Shown here piece after piece: positions 26,756 through 35,213 of a stretch of DNA of 64,000 nt; position 1 is the first letter of the stretch; the number at the start of each line of letters is the position of its first letter. The translations under genes and the position numbers were made by a program. Source of the stretch: a virus; the IMG/VR virus record IMGVR_UViG_3300028920_000694, positions 51,334-115,333 of that record. One strand, given 5' to 3'. The notes under the pieces were generated by a model that was given only the letters and a program-made list of their open reading frames with translations, had not been told where the DNA came from and searched no databases.

Positions 26756-27279
26756 TTCTTAATTCGTGCTAAATCATCTGCAGGATAGGTAACAAGTGCC
26801 AGTCCAACTAATTCTATATCCTTAGCACACAGTTTCTGGTCTTCCCATTCATCCATAGTAAGAATCTCTACACTTAATCCACTAACAAAGTCTGCATCTA
26901 TCATTGCAATAGCATCTTTTGATGCAGATGTTAGTCTATGTAGATATAAATCTCCTTTCAATGAATCTTTTGAGAAGTATAGATTATGAACATATCCAAT
27001 TCTATTTAGAACCTTACTTGGTTCATGATCTAAATTCAGATATATTCTATCATGGTCTAAATCAAAGTATTTGCTCTTTTCCATCGCTGTATTTGCAGCC
27101 TTAGCTAATTCTTGTGGACTATAGTAAATCTCTGTTCTAGATATAGAATCAGCATATCCACCAACATGAAGTAATTCACATTCTGAATATCTTCTTGCAT
27201 CTCCACTCTTAGCAAATATCTTTTTGTTATACTTGAATGGAACCATCAATCTTCTTAATTTCTTTTCTTCTGTCATCAT
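26752..27279 (-). CDS. Prohead protease-like protein (second paralogue)
   Basis: This 175-residue protein has LNLDHEPSKVLNRIGYV (His), DADFVSGLSVEIL (Ser) and a final DIELVGLALVTYPA. This is the His...Ser...(E/D)-x-S/G-L-V-x-x-P-A order of S78-type prohead proteases. It directly follows the portal gene, the normal position. A second protease-like domain is fused to a scaffold at 22572-23795, so the two may have divided roles. Confidence 0.65.
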   Translation of the reverse strand: MMTEEKKLRRLMVPFKYNKKIFAKSGDARRYSECELLHVGGYADSISRTEIYYSPQELAKAANTAMEKSKYFDLDHDRIYLNLDHEPSKVLNRIGYVHNLYFSKDSLKGDLYLHRLTSASKDAIAMIDADFVSGLSVEILTMDEWEDQKLCAKDIELVGLALVTYPADDLARIKK

Positions 27280-27285
27280 ATCTCC

Positions 27286-28710
27286 TTATTCATCACTTGT
27301 AGGTTGAATCTTGGGTTTCATTTCTCCACCCCAACTCAAATCATCTCCACCTTCTATTGGTGGTAATCCAAATGCATCACGTATCTCATTTATGGTAACA
27401 GGTTTTTGTGGACTGAATTGGAATCCTCTCATTAAGTTGCCAAACCATTTAGCAAATCCTTCCTCATCTCTAGTAGTAACTGACCTGAATTTCATATGAA
27501 CTATATTCTTTTCAAATCCAGCCTCCTCTAGAAGTGGATTTATCAAATCTGTTCTTAATTTCGTAGATATCTTATGTTGTAGTGCTCGAATAAATCTCTC
27601 ATACATAATCTCCCTAACTGAAGATGATGCATCAGAAGAACTTCGAGTACTCATCCCGATTCCTTCTTCATTGACCATTAATCCAACAATTGCCTTCTTC
27701 TGGAACAGAGTTGCCTGTTGTTCAATTCCTGGAAGTCCACCTTCATCTATAGTATCCATTTTGATGATTGCTGGAACTATATATTCATTCTTAGCAGTTA
27801 CATCCTCTAAGTCATTCTTTATCTTGTCAAATACATCCTTTGGAGGTAATGGTTCTTCTTCTGTGCCTATAGTAACCACATATTTCCTTCCACTGTGCCT
27901 AATTGCAGTGTGAAATGATGCCTCATCAACACCAACCATTCTATCTATAGTATCCTTAGATGGACCTATCAAAGAGATGTGATATGGTGAATTAGACTGT
28001 GGAAAGAACCCTATATGGATTATTTCATCTGTATCTAGAACTGGAGTTTTCCTTCCAGTGATATTTTGCTGATATCCAGTGATTTCACCTGTTTTCTTAT
28101 CCGTAATTGCTTCCATAGTGATTGGATCTACTGTAATTACATAAGAAATGTATCCTTTTGGCTTATCTCCATTAGATTGCATAGTTTTCAGCTGTTCTAG
28201 TCTATTTTGGTAGTTTCTCTTCAATTCTGGATGCTTTGGTTTGTTACTGTTCTCTTGTAATTTGCTTTGAAGCCTAGAAATTGATGGAGCAATGTATTTT
28301 TCAACAGAATCCTCTTTCTTTCTGGTGGCCATGACCTTTTCCATAAATGAATCCCCAAATACAAGTGTATAAATAACATTATCAAATAGAATACCATCTA
28401 TATCCATCTCATTAAATCTTGTTTCAATGAGTTTCTTGGCATCTTCATTCTCAGAAGATAGATGATATCCTACCATCACAGTATTACTTGCAATGTTGTT
28501 TATAGAAGCAAATATAGTTCCTTCACCCTGATAATACTTCCAATAGTTCTGTAGAACTTTCTTATTCCTTTTGAATGGACTTATTCCCTTGAGACTAAAT
28601 CCACCAGTTCCACCAACACTAACTGTTTTTTGAGTGCCATCAGAATTTAGATATATACTTCTTTTGCTTCCTAGTAATCTACTATTTCTAATAGAATCAA
28701 CAATTCCCAT
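27286..28710 (-). CDS. Portal protein
   Basis: This 474-residue protein has the features of tailed-virus portals: an N-terminal segment leading to YWKYYQGEGTIFASINNIAS, a wing domain with LFDNVIYTLVFGDSFMEKV, PITMEAITD, DEIIHIGFFP, and a long C-terminal stem helix (VREIMYERFIRALQHKIST). The portal is the dodecameric vertex through which DNA enters. It lies between Alba/terminase and protease, and ends in a Pro/Asp-rich tail. Confidence 0.88.
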   Translation of the reverse strand: MGIVDSIRNSRLLGSKRSIYLNSDGTQKTVSVGGTGGFSLKGISPFKRNKKVLQNYWKYYQGEGTIFASINNIASNTVMVGYHLSSENEDAKKLIETRFNEMDIDGILFDNVIYTLVFGDSFMEKVMATRKKEDSVEKYIAPSISRLQSKLQENSNKPKHPELKRNYQNRLEQLKTMQSNGDKPKGYISYVITVDPITMEAITDKKTGEITGYQQNITGRKTPVLDTDEIIHIGFFPQSNSPYHISLIGPSKDTIDRMVGVDEASFHTAIRHSGRKYVVTIGTEEEPLPPKDVFDKIKNDLEDVTAKNEYIVPAIIKMDTIDEGGLPGIEQQATLFQKKAIVGLMVNEEGIGMSTRSSSDASSSVREIMYERFIRALQHKISTKLRTDLINPLLEEAGFEKNIVHMKFRSVTTRDEEGFAKWFGNLMRGFQFSPQKPVTINEIRDAFGLPPIEGGDDLSWGGEMKPKIQPTSDE

Positions 28711-28729
28711 TTATAATCTTTTTCCTTAT

Positions 28730-29026
28730 CTACTTTTTATTAAATTTATCTTTTTTGATTCCTGATAATGTAATATCTAGTGTAGTTACCTTTCGAGTCT
28801 CTCCAGATTCATCCTTAAACTCTTGAGTATCCACAATTATATTATATTTAGCATCATCCAGATATTCTCTAATCAGAATCGCCAATACATCCAATGCATT
28901 CTTATTGTTCTTGCCCCTAGATTGAATCTTTATCTCATTTGCCTTGCTTAGAGCAAAGAAACAGCCTGTGATGTAGTGTTTTATCTCCTTTGGACCTATA
29001 AATACTATGTTATTTGAGTTAACCAT
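28730..29026 (-). CDS. alba: Alba-type archaeal chromatin protein
   Basis: Starting at ATG 29026 behind AGGAGG (an ATG 45 nt upstream lies within the terminase gene), the 98-residue product matches the Alba fold: NIVFIGPKEIKHYITGCFF, then ANEIKIQSRGKNNKNALDVL, then IREYLDD and a C-terminal hairpin (QEFKDESGETRKVTTLDITL). The usual I/V-K-x-R-G-K/R DNA-binding loop is present. Alba dimers bind double-stranded DNA or RNA in archaea. It is placed between large terminase and portal, suggesting a role with packaged DNA or in packaging. Confidence 0.85.
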   Translation of the reverse strand: MVNSNNIVFIGPKEIKHYITGCFFALSKANEIKIQSRGKNNKNALDVLAILIREYLDDAKYNIIVDTQEFKDESGETRKVTTLDITLSGIKKDKFNKK

Positions 29027-29036
29027 ACTTATCCTC

Positions 29037-30581
29037 CTATATTTTTGTGAATCTATATTTATTACTAACATGTGGAACAGTTTTCTTTGCTGATACCATT
29101 CCTACAGCATCAGCCCAATTTATAGGTTTGTTTTCATCTTCTACCCTAGAAACTTGAATTGCAAAGGATAATGAATCAATTGTATCCTCATGTGCTCCCC
29201 TAGGATAAGATGCTAATTCATCAATCCAGTCAACTAAATCTGGATTGAGAAACATTCTTCCTGTCTCAAATAGCTGAGACAAGACCTGCACTCTACCTAA
29301 TTTATCATTAACCGATGAAGATTTCACTGGAATAATTGGATATCCAACCAATCTGTCCTGTAAATCCTCAACTACTATCTTTTGTGGTCCAACCTGTTCT
29401 ATTCCTATTCTTGATACAGGTGCCCATTTCATAAATAATCTTCTAATTTCTTCAGATTGTGCATGTAGAGAGAGTCTATCTCTAAATCCATCAATCACAT
29501 ATATGAGTCCATCCTTAATTGCAGTCATTGTAATGGTGAAATAATCACCAGTTCCTTCTCTGGAAGCTAAATCTACCCCCATAAATATCTCATATGGTCT
29601 CTCTGGTAGCTTATATGCATCAGTAGATGCTTGAATCCACTCCCATTTGATTGGATTGTCCTCTCCAGAAACGAATTCATTCTGATATTGCATCATGAAT
29701 GAGACATTTCCATAGTTTCTTCTTATTTTGCAGAGTTTCTCATAAGGCATCTTTTCTTTCCAGAGAACTTCTGGCCTTTCTTCAGGTGGAAGTCTCTGAA
29801 CATATGCTTTTATGGTATCCATATACTCTGTATCAGGTAAATTCTTCACCGATTCAACATAATTCCTTATTTTGTCTGATTCAGTAACAATTGCCTGATA
29901 TTTCTTGCCTCGATAGTCTGGAATCTTCATTAAATAGGAATAAAGGTCAGCTTGGTGCCATCTGGTCCCAATAACGATGATTTTCTCGTATTTTCTCTTA
30001 GACATTCGATTATATGGCTCCAACATAGGCATAATCTCATTCTCGAACTGGAAAATGAGGTTTTTTCTCTGATTCTCTGTCTTACACTTCTCTTTGTCCA
30101 CCACATCGTCTAGGATAATCATATCTGGATGAGATCCTACCATCCCACCAGTGATTCCAAGCACTTTAAGTGTCTCATCCTTCCTATTCTTGGATTTAGA
30201 AACAATTAATTTCTCATTTGACCATAATGCATTTCCTCTTTGCTGTCCAAATAGGTCAATTAACTTCTCATTGCCCTCTAGATTCCTCTTAATCTCCCTC
30301 ATGATGCCATTTGCCATGTCTTGATTGATAGTTATGATGAGAACCCGTATATTTGGATCCTGAATTATCTTCCAAGTGATGTATGCAGCCACCATAAAGG
30401 TTTTTCCATGTCCTCTAGGAGCAAGTAATAGATTAGTATTATATTTCTCAATAGACTCAATCCACTCTCTATGAAAATGTTTGTAGTCTAAATTAAGAAT
30501 TTCAGTTACAAATGCACCGAAATCTCTTAAATATCTAATTTTATCCCTCATCTTGAGGAATTCTTCACCAGCAGTTGCCAT
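29037..30581 (-). CDS. terL: Terminase large subunit
   Basis: This 514-residue protein has an ATPase domain with Walker A LLAPRGHGKTF (~residues 52-62) and Walker B MIILDDVVDKE (~154), a coupling segment (VIGTRWHQADLY), and a nuclease domain starting GVDLASREGTGDYF with the first metal-binding Asp, followed by IGIEQVGPQ and a late HEDTIDSLSF. It drives DNA packaging at the portal and cuts the concatemer. It ends just before Alba and overlaps no other gene. Confidence 0.95.
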   Translation of the reverse strand: MATAGEEFLKMRDKIRYLRDFGAFVTEILNLDYKHFHREWIESIEKYNTNLLLAPRGHGKTFMVAAYITWKIIQDPNIRVLIITINQDMANGIMREIKRNLEGNEKLIDLFGQQRGNALWSNEKLIVSKSKNRKDETLKVLGITGGMVGSHPDMIILDDVVDKEKCKTENQRKNLIFQFENEIMPMLEPYNRMSKRKYEKIIVIGTRWHQADLYSYLMKIPDYRGKKYQAIVTESDKIRNYVESVKNLPDTEYMDTIKAYVQRLPPEERPEVLWKEKMPYEKLCKIRRNYGNVSFMMQYQNEFVSGEDNPIKWEWIQASTDAYKLPERPYEIFMGVDLASREGTGDYFTITMTAIKDGLIYVIDGFRDRLSLHAQSEEIRRLFMKWAPVSRIGIEQVGPQKIVVEDLQDRLVGYPIIPVKSSSVNDKLGRVQVLSQLFETGRMFLNPDLVDWIDELASYPRGAHEDTIDSLSFAIQVSRVEDENKPINWADAVGMVSAKKTVPHVSNKYRFTKI

Positions 30582-30643
30582 ATTGATTTAAAGAAAGTCA
30601 CATAATTTACATGAAAGGTTTAAAGTCCTATTCAGAAACTTAC

Positions 30644-30832
30644 CTATTCGTCAGTCCAGCCAACAATGAAACCGAACAAAGCACCTAGGAATATGAATAT
30701 TTCTTCCCATGCTAATGAAGAAACAAATCCCATATCACCAAAGATAGCTCCACCAATTCCACCGAAAGTTAAACCGATGACTGCACCTAAGAATGCTTTA
30801 GGTATTTTCTTTACTAAATCAACTTTTACCAT
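30644..30832 (-). CDS. Small Gly-rich membrane protein (holin candidate)
   Basis: This 62-residue protein has two hydrophobic segments (residues ~13-33, Gly-zipper FGGIGGAIFG, and ~44-59) separated by a short acidic loop. Size and topology fit a class II holin. It lies in the terminase cluster with a second small membrane protein upstream, consistent with a lysis or membrane-associated pair. The role is inferred. Confidence 0.5.
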   Translation of the reverse strand: MVKVDLVKKIPKAFLGAVIGLTFGGIGGAIFGDMGFVSSLAWEEIFIFLGALFGFIVGWTDE

Positions 30833-31001
30833 TCTATCTTTTTCTATTCATCACATTAAATATACATACCTGTTTGTTTTTTACGAAATGTGTCCATCAC
30901 TTGTTTGTTGTAGTAGATGAGTCACCTGGCATGATATCCATGTCATAAATAGACTCTTCATCGTTATCATCGTTTAGAGTTCTTGTATTTATTTAAGAAG
31001 T

Positions 31002-31205
31002 TTAATCATTCCAGTGCTTTGTCATATTGGTTATTAAATGCAATATACCAATAGCTAGTGTTATGTAAGCAGCGTATTCAGGTGGAAACTCTTCAGTTTC
31101 CAGAAATCCAATAGCGTATGTTAGAGTGAAAGGTATTGCAGCATATGTAAGTCCAGTGAAGAACTTCTTTACAGAAATCTTCCAGTCAAATCCAGTTCCT
31201 GGCAT
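31002..31205 (-). CDS. Small membrane protein (holin-like)
   Basis: This 67-residue protein has an amphipathic basic start (DWKISVKKFFTGL) and two transmembrane segments (~14-32 and ~43-60) around an acidic TEEFPPEYAAY loop. Phage holins often look like this. The 169-nt gap between it and the next gene holds no supported ORF. Confidence 0.5.
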   Translation of the reverse strand: MPGTGFDWKISVKKFFTGLTYAAIPFTLTYAIGFLETEEFPPEYAAYITLAIGILHLITNMTKHWND

Positions 31206-31250
31206 ATATCTCCTCCATTTATATCTATTTAAGAATCTACATAAGATACA

Positions 31251-31862
31251 TCAATTATCATTAGCTATTTTAGTCATAAGAGCTTCAATTCTTTTGAGAT
31301 ATCCTTCTCTGCACTCATCACAAAGATCCTTTTCTATATCCATCAATTCATTTGAAAAGTTCAGCATAAGCACCTTCACCTCTTTATCCTTCTTGAGGTT
31401 GATATCTCCTATATTTGAAACCTGTCTGATAGTGAACTGTTGTAGAGACTCCCAGTGCTTTCGTATCTCTTCAAATCTCTTTAATTCAGCTAGATTAGCC
31501 TTGACCATATCGTTGACATTGCCACTCTCTTCAGCTATCTTTCTGACTTTCTTGAAATCCTTCTCTAGCCTATGTAGAGATTTGATTATCTTGAGGATTG
31601 CATCATTATATTCACTCTGCATCACCTCTATGATATCTTCTTCACCTTTTTCAATAATCTGAGTCAGGTTCTTTTTGTCATATCCTTGGATGCCTCTTTT
31701 GATTGCCATGTGAGATAGAGGTTCTCCAAAAGTATCATATATCAAATCATGATGCCTTTCATTTAGAATCTGGGCAGTGACTTCCCATCCATGTCCTTCC
31801 TTTCTAATCTCACTTGCTTCTTTTTCTAGCCCTAATTCTGCTAGTTTAGATTTTCTTGCCAT
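31251..31862 (-). CDS. Small terminase-like DNA-binding protein
   Basis: This 203-residue helical protein begins with RKEGHGWEVTAQILNERHHD ... PLSHMAIKRGIQ, a likely helix-turn-helix, followed by long helices and a CxxC pair (CDEC) near the C-terminus. It is the first gene of the morphogenesis operon, two genes before the large terminase, the usual small-terminase slot. It would recognise the packaging site, perhaps the GC-rich tract at 32060-32165. Confidence 0.5.
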   Translation of the reverse strand: MARKSKLAELGLEKEASEIRKEGHGWEVTAQILNERHHDLIYDTFGEPLSHMAIKRGIQGYDKKNLTQIIEKGEEDIIEVMQSEYNDAILKIIKSLHRLEKDFKKVRKIAEESGNVNDMVKANLAELKRFEEIRKHWESLQQFTIRQVSNIGDINLKKDKEVKVLMLNFSNELMDIEKDLCDECREGYLKRIEALMTKIANDN

Positions 31863-32038
31863 ATCTACTCCAAAATAAGAATTTTGCCCACCATCACCCT
31901 CGGCTTAGCTTGCCTCTCCTGCTTGACATATGGTCGAATATGAAATCATATATTCTTTTCTATATATCCTCAATCATATTATATGTTGGGGAGCAAGGTT
32001 TATAGATATATATATTTCTCGAAGGGAGTCAATGCATG

Positions 32039-32052
32039 CCTTTATATAGGGG
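32039..32052 (+). promoter_or_regulatory. TATA element before GC-rich tract
   Basis: CCTTTATATAGGGG is nearly palindromic around TATATA. On the plus strand it sits ~25 nt before the GC-rich tract at 32060-32165, the correct distance for archaeal initiation. On the minus strand it could serve the terminase operon with a ~150-nt leader. Confidence 0.4.
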
Positions 32053-32059
32053 TATTTCG

Positions 32060-32165
32060 TTATTCTGGCCTGAAACGGGTCTAGAGATCCAGTGGAAAAG
32101 TGAGCCTGTGAGGGCTGAAAGTGTGGCGTGGAGAGAGGGACAAGAGCGGGACAGAGGTAAGTATA
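32060..32165 (+). ncRNA. Candidate GC-rich structured RNA or packaging site
   Basis: About 105 nt stand out from the AT-rich surroundings by being G-rich. Local hairpins can be drawn: GGGTC-TAGA-GATCC (with one G-U) and AGCC-TGTGAG-GGCT. The 3' part has repeated GGGACA-type words (GAGGGACAAGAGCGGGACAG). A TATA element lies just upstream. It is either a small virus RNA or, as it lies ~200 nt upstream of the small terminase gene, a pac/cos recognition site. Confidence 0.4.
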
Positions 32166-32760
32166 TATCCATTTCGTTAATTTAGAATTTTTTAACTAAG
32201 CAGGTAATTGAAATATATTCCCCCTACATATCCCTCTTTATGTTTATATATAAGCCTGAAGATAAATATACCCCTGCCATCCATGAATTAATATATATTT
32301 AATTAGATAAATCTAATCCTACATGCTCAACTACATATATATCTGACCATGAATATATATCTACTTTTATAGAAGTAAGCCTATATAAATGAATCTATAT
32401 TCCCCCCTGTATAGAAGCCTGTATATAGAAGCCTAAGTATAGAGATAAGTATATAATTCTCTAAATATATAATTAATTTAATTCTATTTCCCTCTATATA
32501 TCTTATACTATAATTCTATTTATATAAAGCCCGTAACATTAACCCCTCTATTTACTTTTATCTTATCTATTGAATATATTTATTTAACGCTATCTTTGAC
32601 CCCTAGACCTAGACCCCTACTTTTATCTAGTGTTATACATATATATCTCTATTGTTACATTTGTTTGAATACAGCATTTTTATTTAGAACAGCCCTATAA
32701 ATATATGCAGAACCCAGAATTTGAATATATCCATTTTTTGAGAATACCCCGAAATTTTGC

Positions 32761-32851
32761 CTGAGGAAGCCCATATATAGCCCATAGAAGCAATATCTTT
32801 TCTTAGCCTTATCGTTCTTAAGCCTAAGGTTTAGACCTCTCAGAATCGCTT
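32761..32851 (-). repeat. Dispersed structured element, copy B (minus orientation)
   Basis: Read on the minus strand it has AAGC (32851-32848), GATTCTGAGAGGT, a variable part, AAAAGATATTGC, GCTT (32792-32789) and CCTCAGG (32767-32761). AAGC pairs with GCTT where copies A and C have AGAGC with GCTCT, so both sides change together. CTGAG pairs with CTCAG as in the other copies. It lies in the non-coding control region. Confidence 0.5.
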
Positions 32852-33128
32852 ATATGCAATCTTTGTTTGCATTTTGATTATTATCCCCCTCTATGAATAT
32901 AATTGTTTTTGAAACAAATTGATTTATACCCCTAGACCCCTTATATCTATTCAGGTATTTATATATTAGAATAGAGATATTTATCAGATTGAAAAAAATA
33001 TATAGAGGTATAAATTTAATTATACCCCTATACTTATTTTAGATATTGGTATTATTTTCCTTATTATCTGTCCCTCTTTATTCTGTGTATAAAGTGTAAT
33101 TATGTTATTCCTTGATTTATCTATTTTC

Positions 33129-33335
33129 TTAATCATCTATTCTCTCTAATGGAATCAATATTTTCCCTGTTTTATCTATTATATTCCTATCAATTAGTGT
33201 TTTTGCTGTTCTACCATAAGACCCCTGTAAATTCCAACAATAGCCTGTTTTGATTAATTCGCTAAATAGTTCTAATATTCCCCTATTTGATAAATTCCCT
33301 GTTTCATATTCGATGATTTTTGTTGTTAAATCCAT
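33129..33335 (-). CDS. Conserved small viral protein (IELFxELIxTG...LQGxYGR type)
   Basis: This 68-residue protein has the pattern KIIEYETGNLSNRGILELF, then SELIKTGYCWNLQGSYGRTA. This is a common family in tailed phages of many hosts with no known function. It is the last gene of a three-gene minus-strand operon (33129-33990) and starts after a 1-nt gap from the neighbour. No motif suggests enzymatic activity. Confidence 0.65.
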   Translation of the reverse strand: MDLTTKIIEYETGNLSNRGILELFSELIKTGYCWNLQGSYGRTAKTLIDRNIIDKTGKILIPLERIDD

Positions 33336-33336
33336 T

Positions 33337-33705
33337 TTAAATATACCCCCTTAATGATTCTTTGCTTATTGGGGTGAATTCCTCTTGATTCTTTGCTTCC
33401 ATTACTGTTCTAACTGCCTTCATTCTTTCGATATCTGCGACGAGAAACATAAACGCTAATTCTCTCTTAGAAAATTTTGTTTCGAACAGTTCTATAACTT
33501 GAGAATCTTTTACATGATTTCTTAATGTGTATTCCCCTATTGCTTCAAATCTCTCTTGTATTTCCTTTGTATTCACATCTACAGCGATATCTGTTCTCTT
33601 TAAATCATGGTTATATGCTCTATGCCTTTTAATATCCCTAGAAGGCACAGAAGCCTTTTTATTGGCTTCTGAATTGATTTTTTTCAATGTTTCTAAATCG
33701 TGCAT
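33337..33705 (-). CDS. Small protein with FSKREL motif
   Basis: This 122-residue, charged helical protein carries ETKFSKRELAFMFLVADIERM near its C-terminus, matching EKHFSKRELTFLLVQKM at the end of the neighbouring 90-residue protein. The two are partial paralogues. The function is unknown; a protein-interaction or regulatory role near the early control region is plausible. Confidence 0.5.
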   Translation of the reverse strand: MHDLETLKKINSEANKKASVPSRDIKRHRAYNHDLKRTDIAVDVNTKEIQERFEAIGEYTLRNHVKDSQVIELFETKFSKRELAFMFLVADIERMKAVRTVMEAKNQEEFTPISKESLRGYI

Positions 33706-33717
33706 ATTTATCTACCT

Positions 33718-33990
33718 CTAGAATGGATTATTCATTTTTTGCACTAGTAAGAAGGTTAATTCTCTCTTTGAAAAGTGTTTCTCTATGTATTCCCCGAACT
33801 CTGAAGCATTAAAATCTTGCTTATTCGCATGTATACATGCTTCTTGAATCCTATTCATTAACTCAATCCCTTCAGGTATTCGAAAAGCAGAATCCATATT
33901 TTCTTCTTCATGTGCATATGGTAAATTTATCTCATGTGTAACTATATTTCCTGCTTCTATTATATTTTCCTTTATTGTTTCTTTTTGCAT
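33718..33990 (-). CDS. Small acidic protein with FSKREL motif
   Basis: This 90-residue protein is first in its operon, with a GAGGTAG ribosome-binding site. It ends in the FSKREL motif shared with the downstream gene. The rest is acidic and helical (MNRIQEACIHANKQ). It is divergent from the plus-strand early genes across a 1-kb control region. Confidence 0.5.
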   Translation of the reverse strand: MQKETIKENIIEAGNIVTHEINLPYAHEEENMDSAFRIPEGIELMNRIQEACIHANKQDFNASEFGEYIEKHFSKRELTFLLVQKMNNPF

Positions 33991-34083
33991 TTTTATCTAC
34001 CTCATTTTATATATTTGTTTAATTGTGTATATCTCTAATCCTTTGACCTCTTATCATTGACCCCATAAAAGCCTAATTAGAAG

Positions 34084-34171
34084 CCCGTTAACCTGTGTCC
34101 AAAGATTGATTTTTTGCGTATCCGTTTAAGAGTTGTCAGGTATCCTCTTAAACCCGTTAAACCTGTGTTCC
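34084..34171. promoter_or_regulatory. Direct and inverted repeats, possible operator or origin
   Basis: CCCGTTAACCTGTGTCC (34084-34100) is repeated as CCCGTTAAACCTGTGTTCC (34153-34171). Between them a perfect 9-bp inverted repeat, GTTTAAGAG (34124-34132) and CTCTTAAAC (34145-34153), spans a 12-nt spacer. This layout suits a dimeric regulator or initiator. No gene overlaps it. Confidence 0.5.
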
Positions 34172-34299
34172 ATATGGGATATTTACTTATATACTTATGC
34201 CTGTTTTTGATTGTTAATATACTTAAGTGAAAAACTTTAAATATAAATACTTACTATATACTAAGTTAAGGTTCATGCTTAACTTATCTATATAGATTA

Positions 34300-34695
34300 G
34301 TGGTGACTAGAGATATGAATATTAATATATTTAGAGTTAGATATAAAGCCTTATTTCAGGCATATCTAGAGGTATTTATATATTTCATTTTATATTCTCT
34401 CATTTATTCATTTAGATATATCTTCAGGCATAGATATTTTATACCCATCTATTTAAATTCAGACCCCAAGATATATATCCCTAGAGCATTTATATCCAGA
34501 GATTTATATATATTTGTTTTTACTTTAATTAATATATACTTAAGATATTATAGAACTAGTGATATAGATTCAGATTTATATATAAGATTCTATAGAACAA
34601 TAGATTTAGATTCTAATAGATATATAGATTTAGAATTATATAGAACTAGAGATATAAGTTTTACTAGAGATATAGATATATGTTATTTTATATAA
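34300..34695 (+). other. Low-complexity open frame, doubtful gene
   Basis: An ATG-started frame of 131 codons is made mostly of TATA/AGA-type repeats. The translation repeats a YRT-x-DIDSDLYI unit three times in its C-terminal half. Codon use simply follows the DNA repeat, there is no good ribosome-binding site, and the gene would sit inside a control region. It may be a repeat array rather than a gene; if translated, it would be a Tyr/Ile/Arg-rich hydrophobic protein. Confidence 0.35.
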
Positions 34696-34800
34696 GTGGT
34701 TCTATAGTAATACTTCTATGATAATACTACTATAATACTACTTATATATCTACCCCCCTATATAGTTCCCCCCCTTCTTTTACAAAATGCTGTGTATATC

Positions 34801-34906
34801 GTGATTAGATTTTTGAACTCAAAACTTTTTCTAAATTCTGATTCAAAATCTTTTGCAGATGGTGATTAGATTCCCTTACAAAAGAGGATGTAGATAGTGA
34901 TTAGAT
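34801..34906 (+). promoter_or_regulatory. Three direct GTGATTAGAT repeats
   Basis: The 10-mer GTGATTAGAT occurs at 34801, 34862 and 34897 (start to start 61 and 35 nt), all in the same direction and just upstream of the early plus-strand promoter. They are probable binding sites for a regulator of the 34995-36990 operon. Confidence 0.45.
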
Positions 34907-34954
34907 ATTTATATTCGATCAAAAATATAAAAGTCCAAGAATAGAATACCCAAA

Positions 34955-34964
34955 AGTATTTAAA
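34955..34964 (+). promoter_or_regulatory. TATA box of early plus-strand operon
   Basis: GTATTTAAA lies ~40 nt before the ATG at 35004, giving a short leader with an AGGTGA ribosome-binding site. A second candidate, AAAAATATAAAAG at 34921-34933, is further upstream. This fits archaeal promoter geometry. Confidence 0.45.
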
Positions 34965-35003
34965 CACATAACCCTTACGGTATCTCAAAATTAGGTGAAA
35001 AAT

Positions 35004-35213
35004 ATGGAAAAAGAAAACCAAAACCAAGAAGTAGAGGCTGTTGAGAAAGAAACATTTATTTGCACAGAGATGGATTTAAGAAAGGGAATTATGGGAGAGA
35101 TAGTGAAAGAGATTCAGTTATTATCCTATAGTGGCTATGAAAAGATTGATAATATAATTAAAGAGGAATTAAAGAAGTATTACATTGAGAAATTAAAGAA
35201 AGAGGTGAACTAA
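35004..35213 (+). CDS. Small acidic helical protein
   Basis: The ATG at 35004 is preferred because AGGTG lies 6 nt before it; the GTG at 34995 is inside that site. The 69-residue product is Glu/Lys-rich (EKENQNQEVEAVEKE) with a helical C-terminus (IIKEELKKYYIEKLKKEV). It is unrecognised. First gene of a nine-gene early operon. Confidence 0.55.
   Translation: MEKENQNQEVEAVEKETFICTEMDLRKGIMGEIVKEIQLLSYSGYEKIDNIIKEELKKYYIEKLKKEVN

Larger units (their letters stand above)
31863..33128. other. Long non-coding control region
   Basis: No supported gene is found in 1.27 kb. The left part (31863-32165) is less AT-rich and contains two TATA-like motifs and a GC-rich structured tract. From about 32170 to 33120 the sequence is dominated by TATATA, AAGCC and CCCCT motifs, such as GAAGCCTGTATATAGAAGCC near 32410, with many TATA-like sites on both strands. 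Copy B of the dispersed element lies at 32761-32851. The region precedes the morphogenesis operon and may hold its promoters, the packaging site or an origin. Confidence 0.6.
33991..34994. other. Second non-coding control region (divergent)
   Basis: One kilobase between divergent operons. It contains a TTTAAATATAAATACTTAC TATA-like area near 34230, direct and inverted repeats at 34084-34171, a purine/TA low-complexity stretch at 34300-34695, three GTGATTAGAT copies, and the early promoter near 34955. Divergent promoters plus repeats make this a candidate replication origin or master control region. Confidence 0.55.

Noticed and set aside
30833-31001. Short minus-strand frame (about 30 codons, acidic, ending GDSSTTTNK)
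   Set aside because: There is no proper ribosome-binding site before its ATA and the product is very short, unlike the well-supported ATA-start genes.
34300-34695. 131-codon plus-strand ORF with repeated YRT-x-DIDS units
   Set aside because: It consists of TATA/AGA simple repeats inside a control region, has no convincing ribosome-binding site, and its repeat follows the DNA repeat. Kept only as a low-complexity feature.
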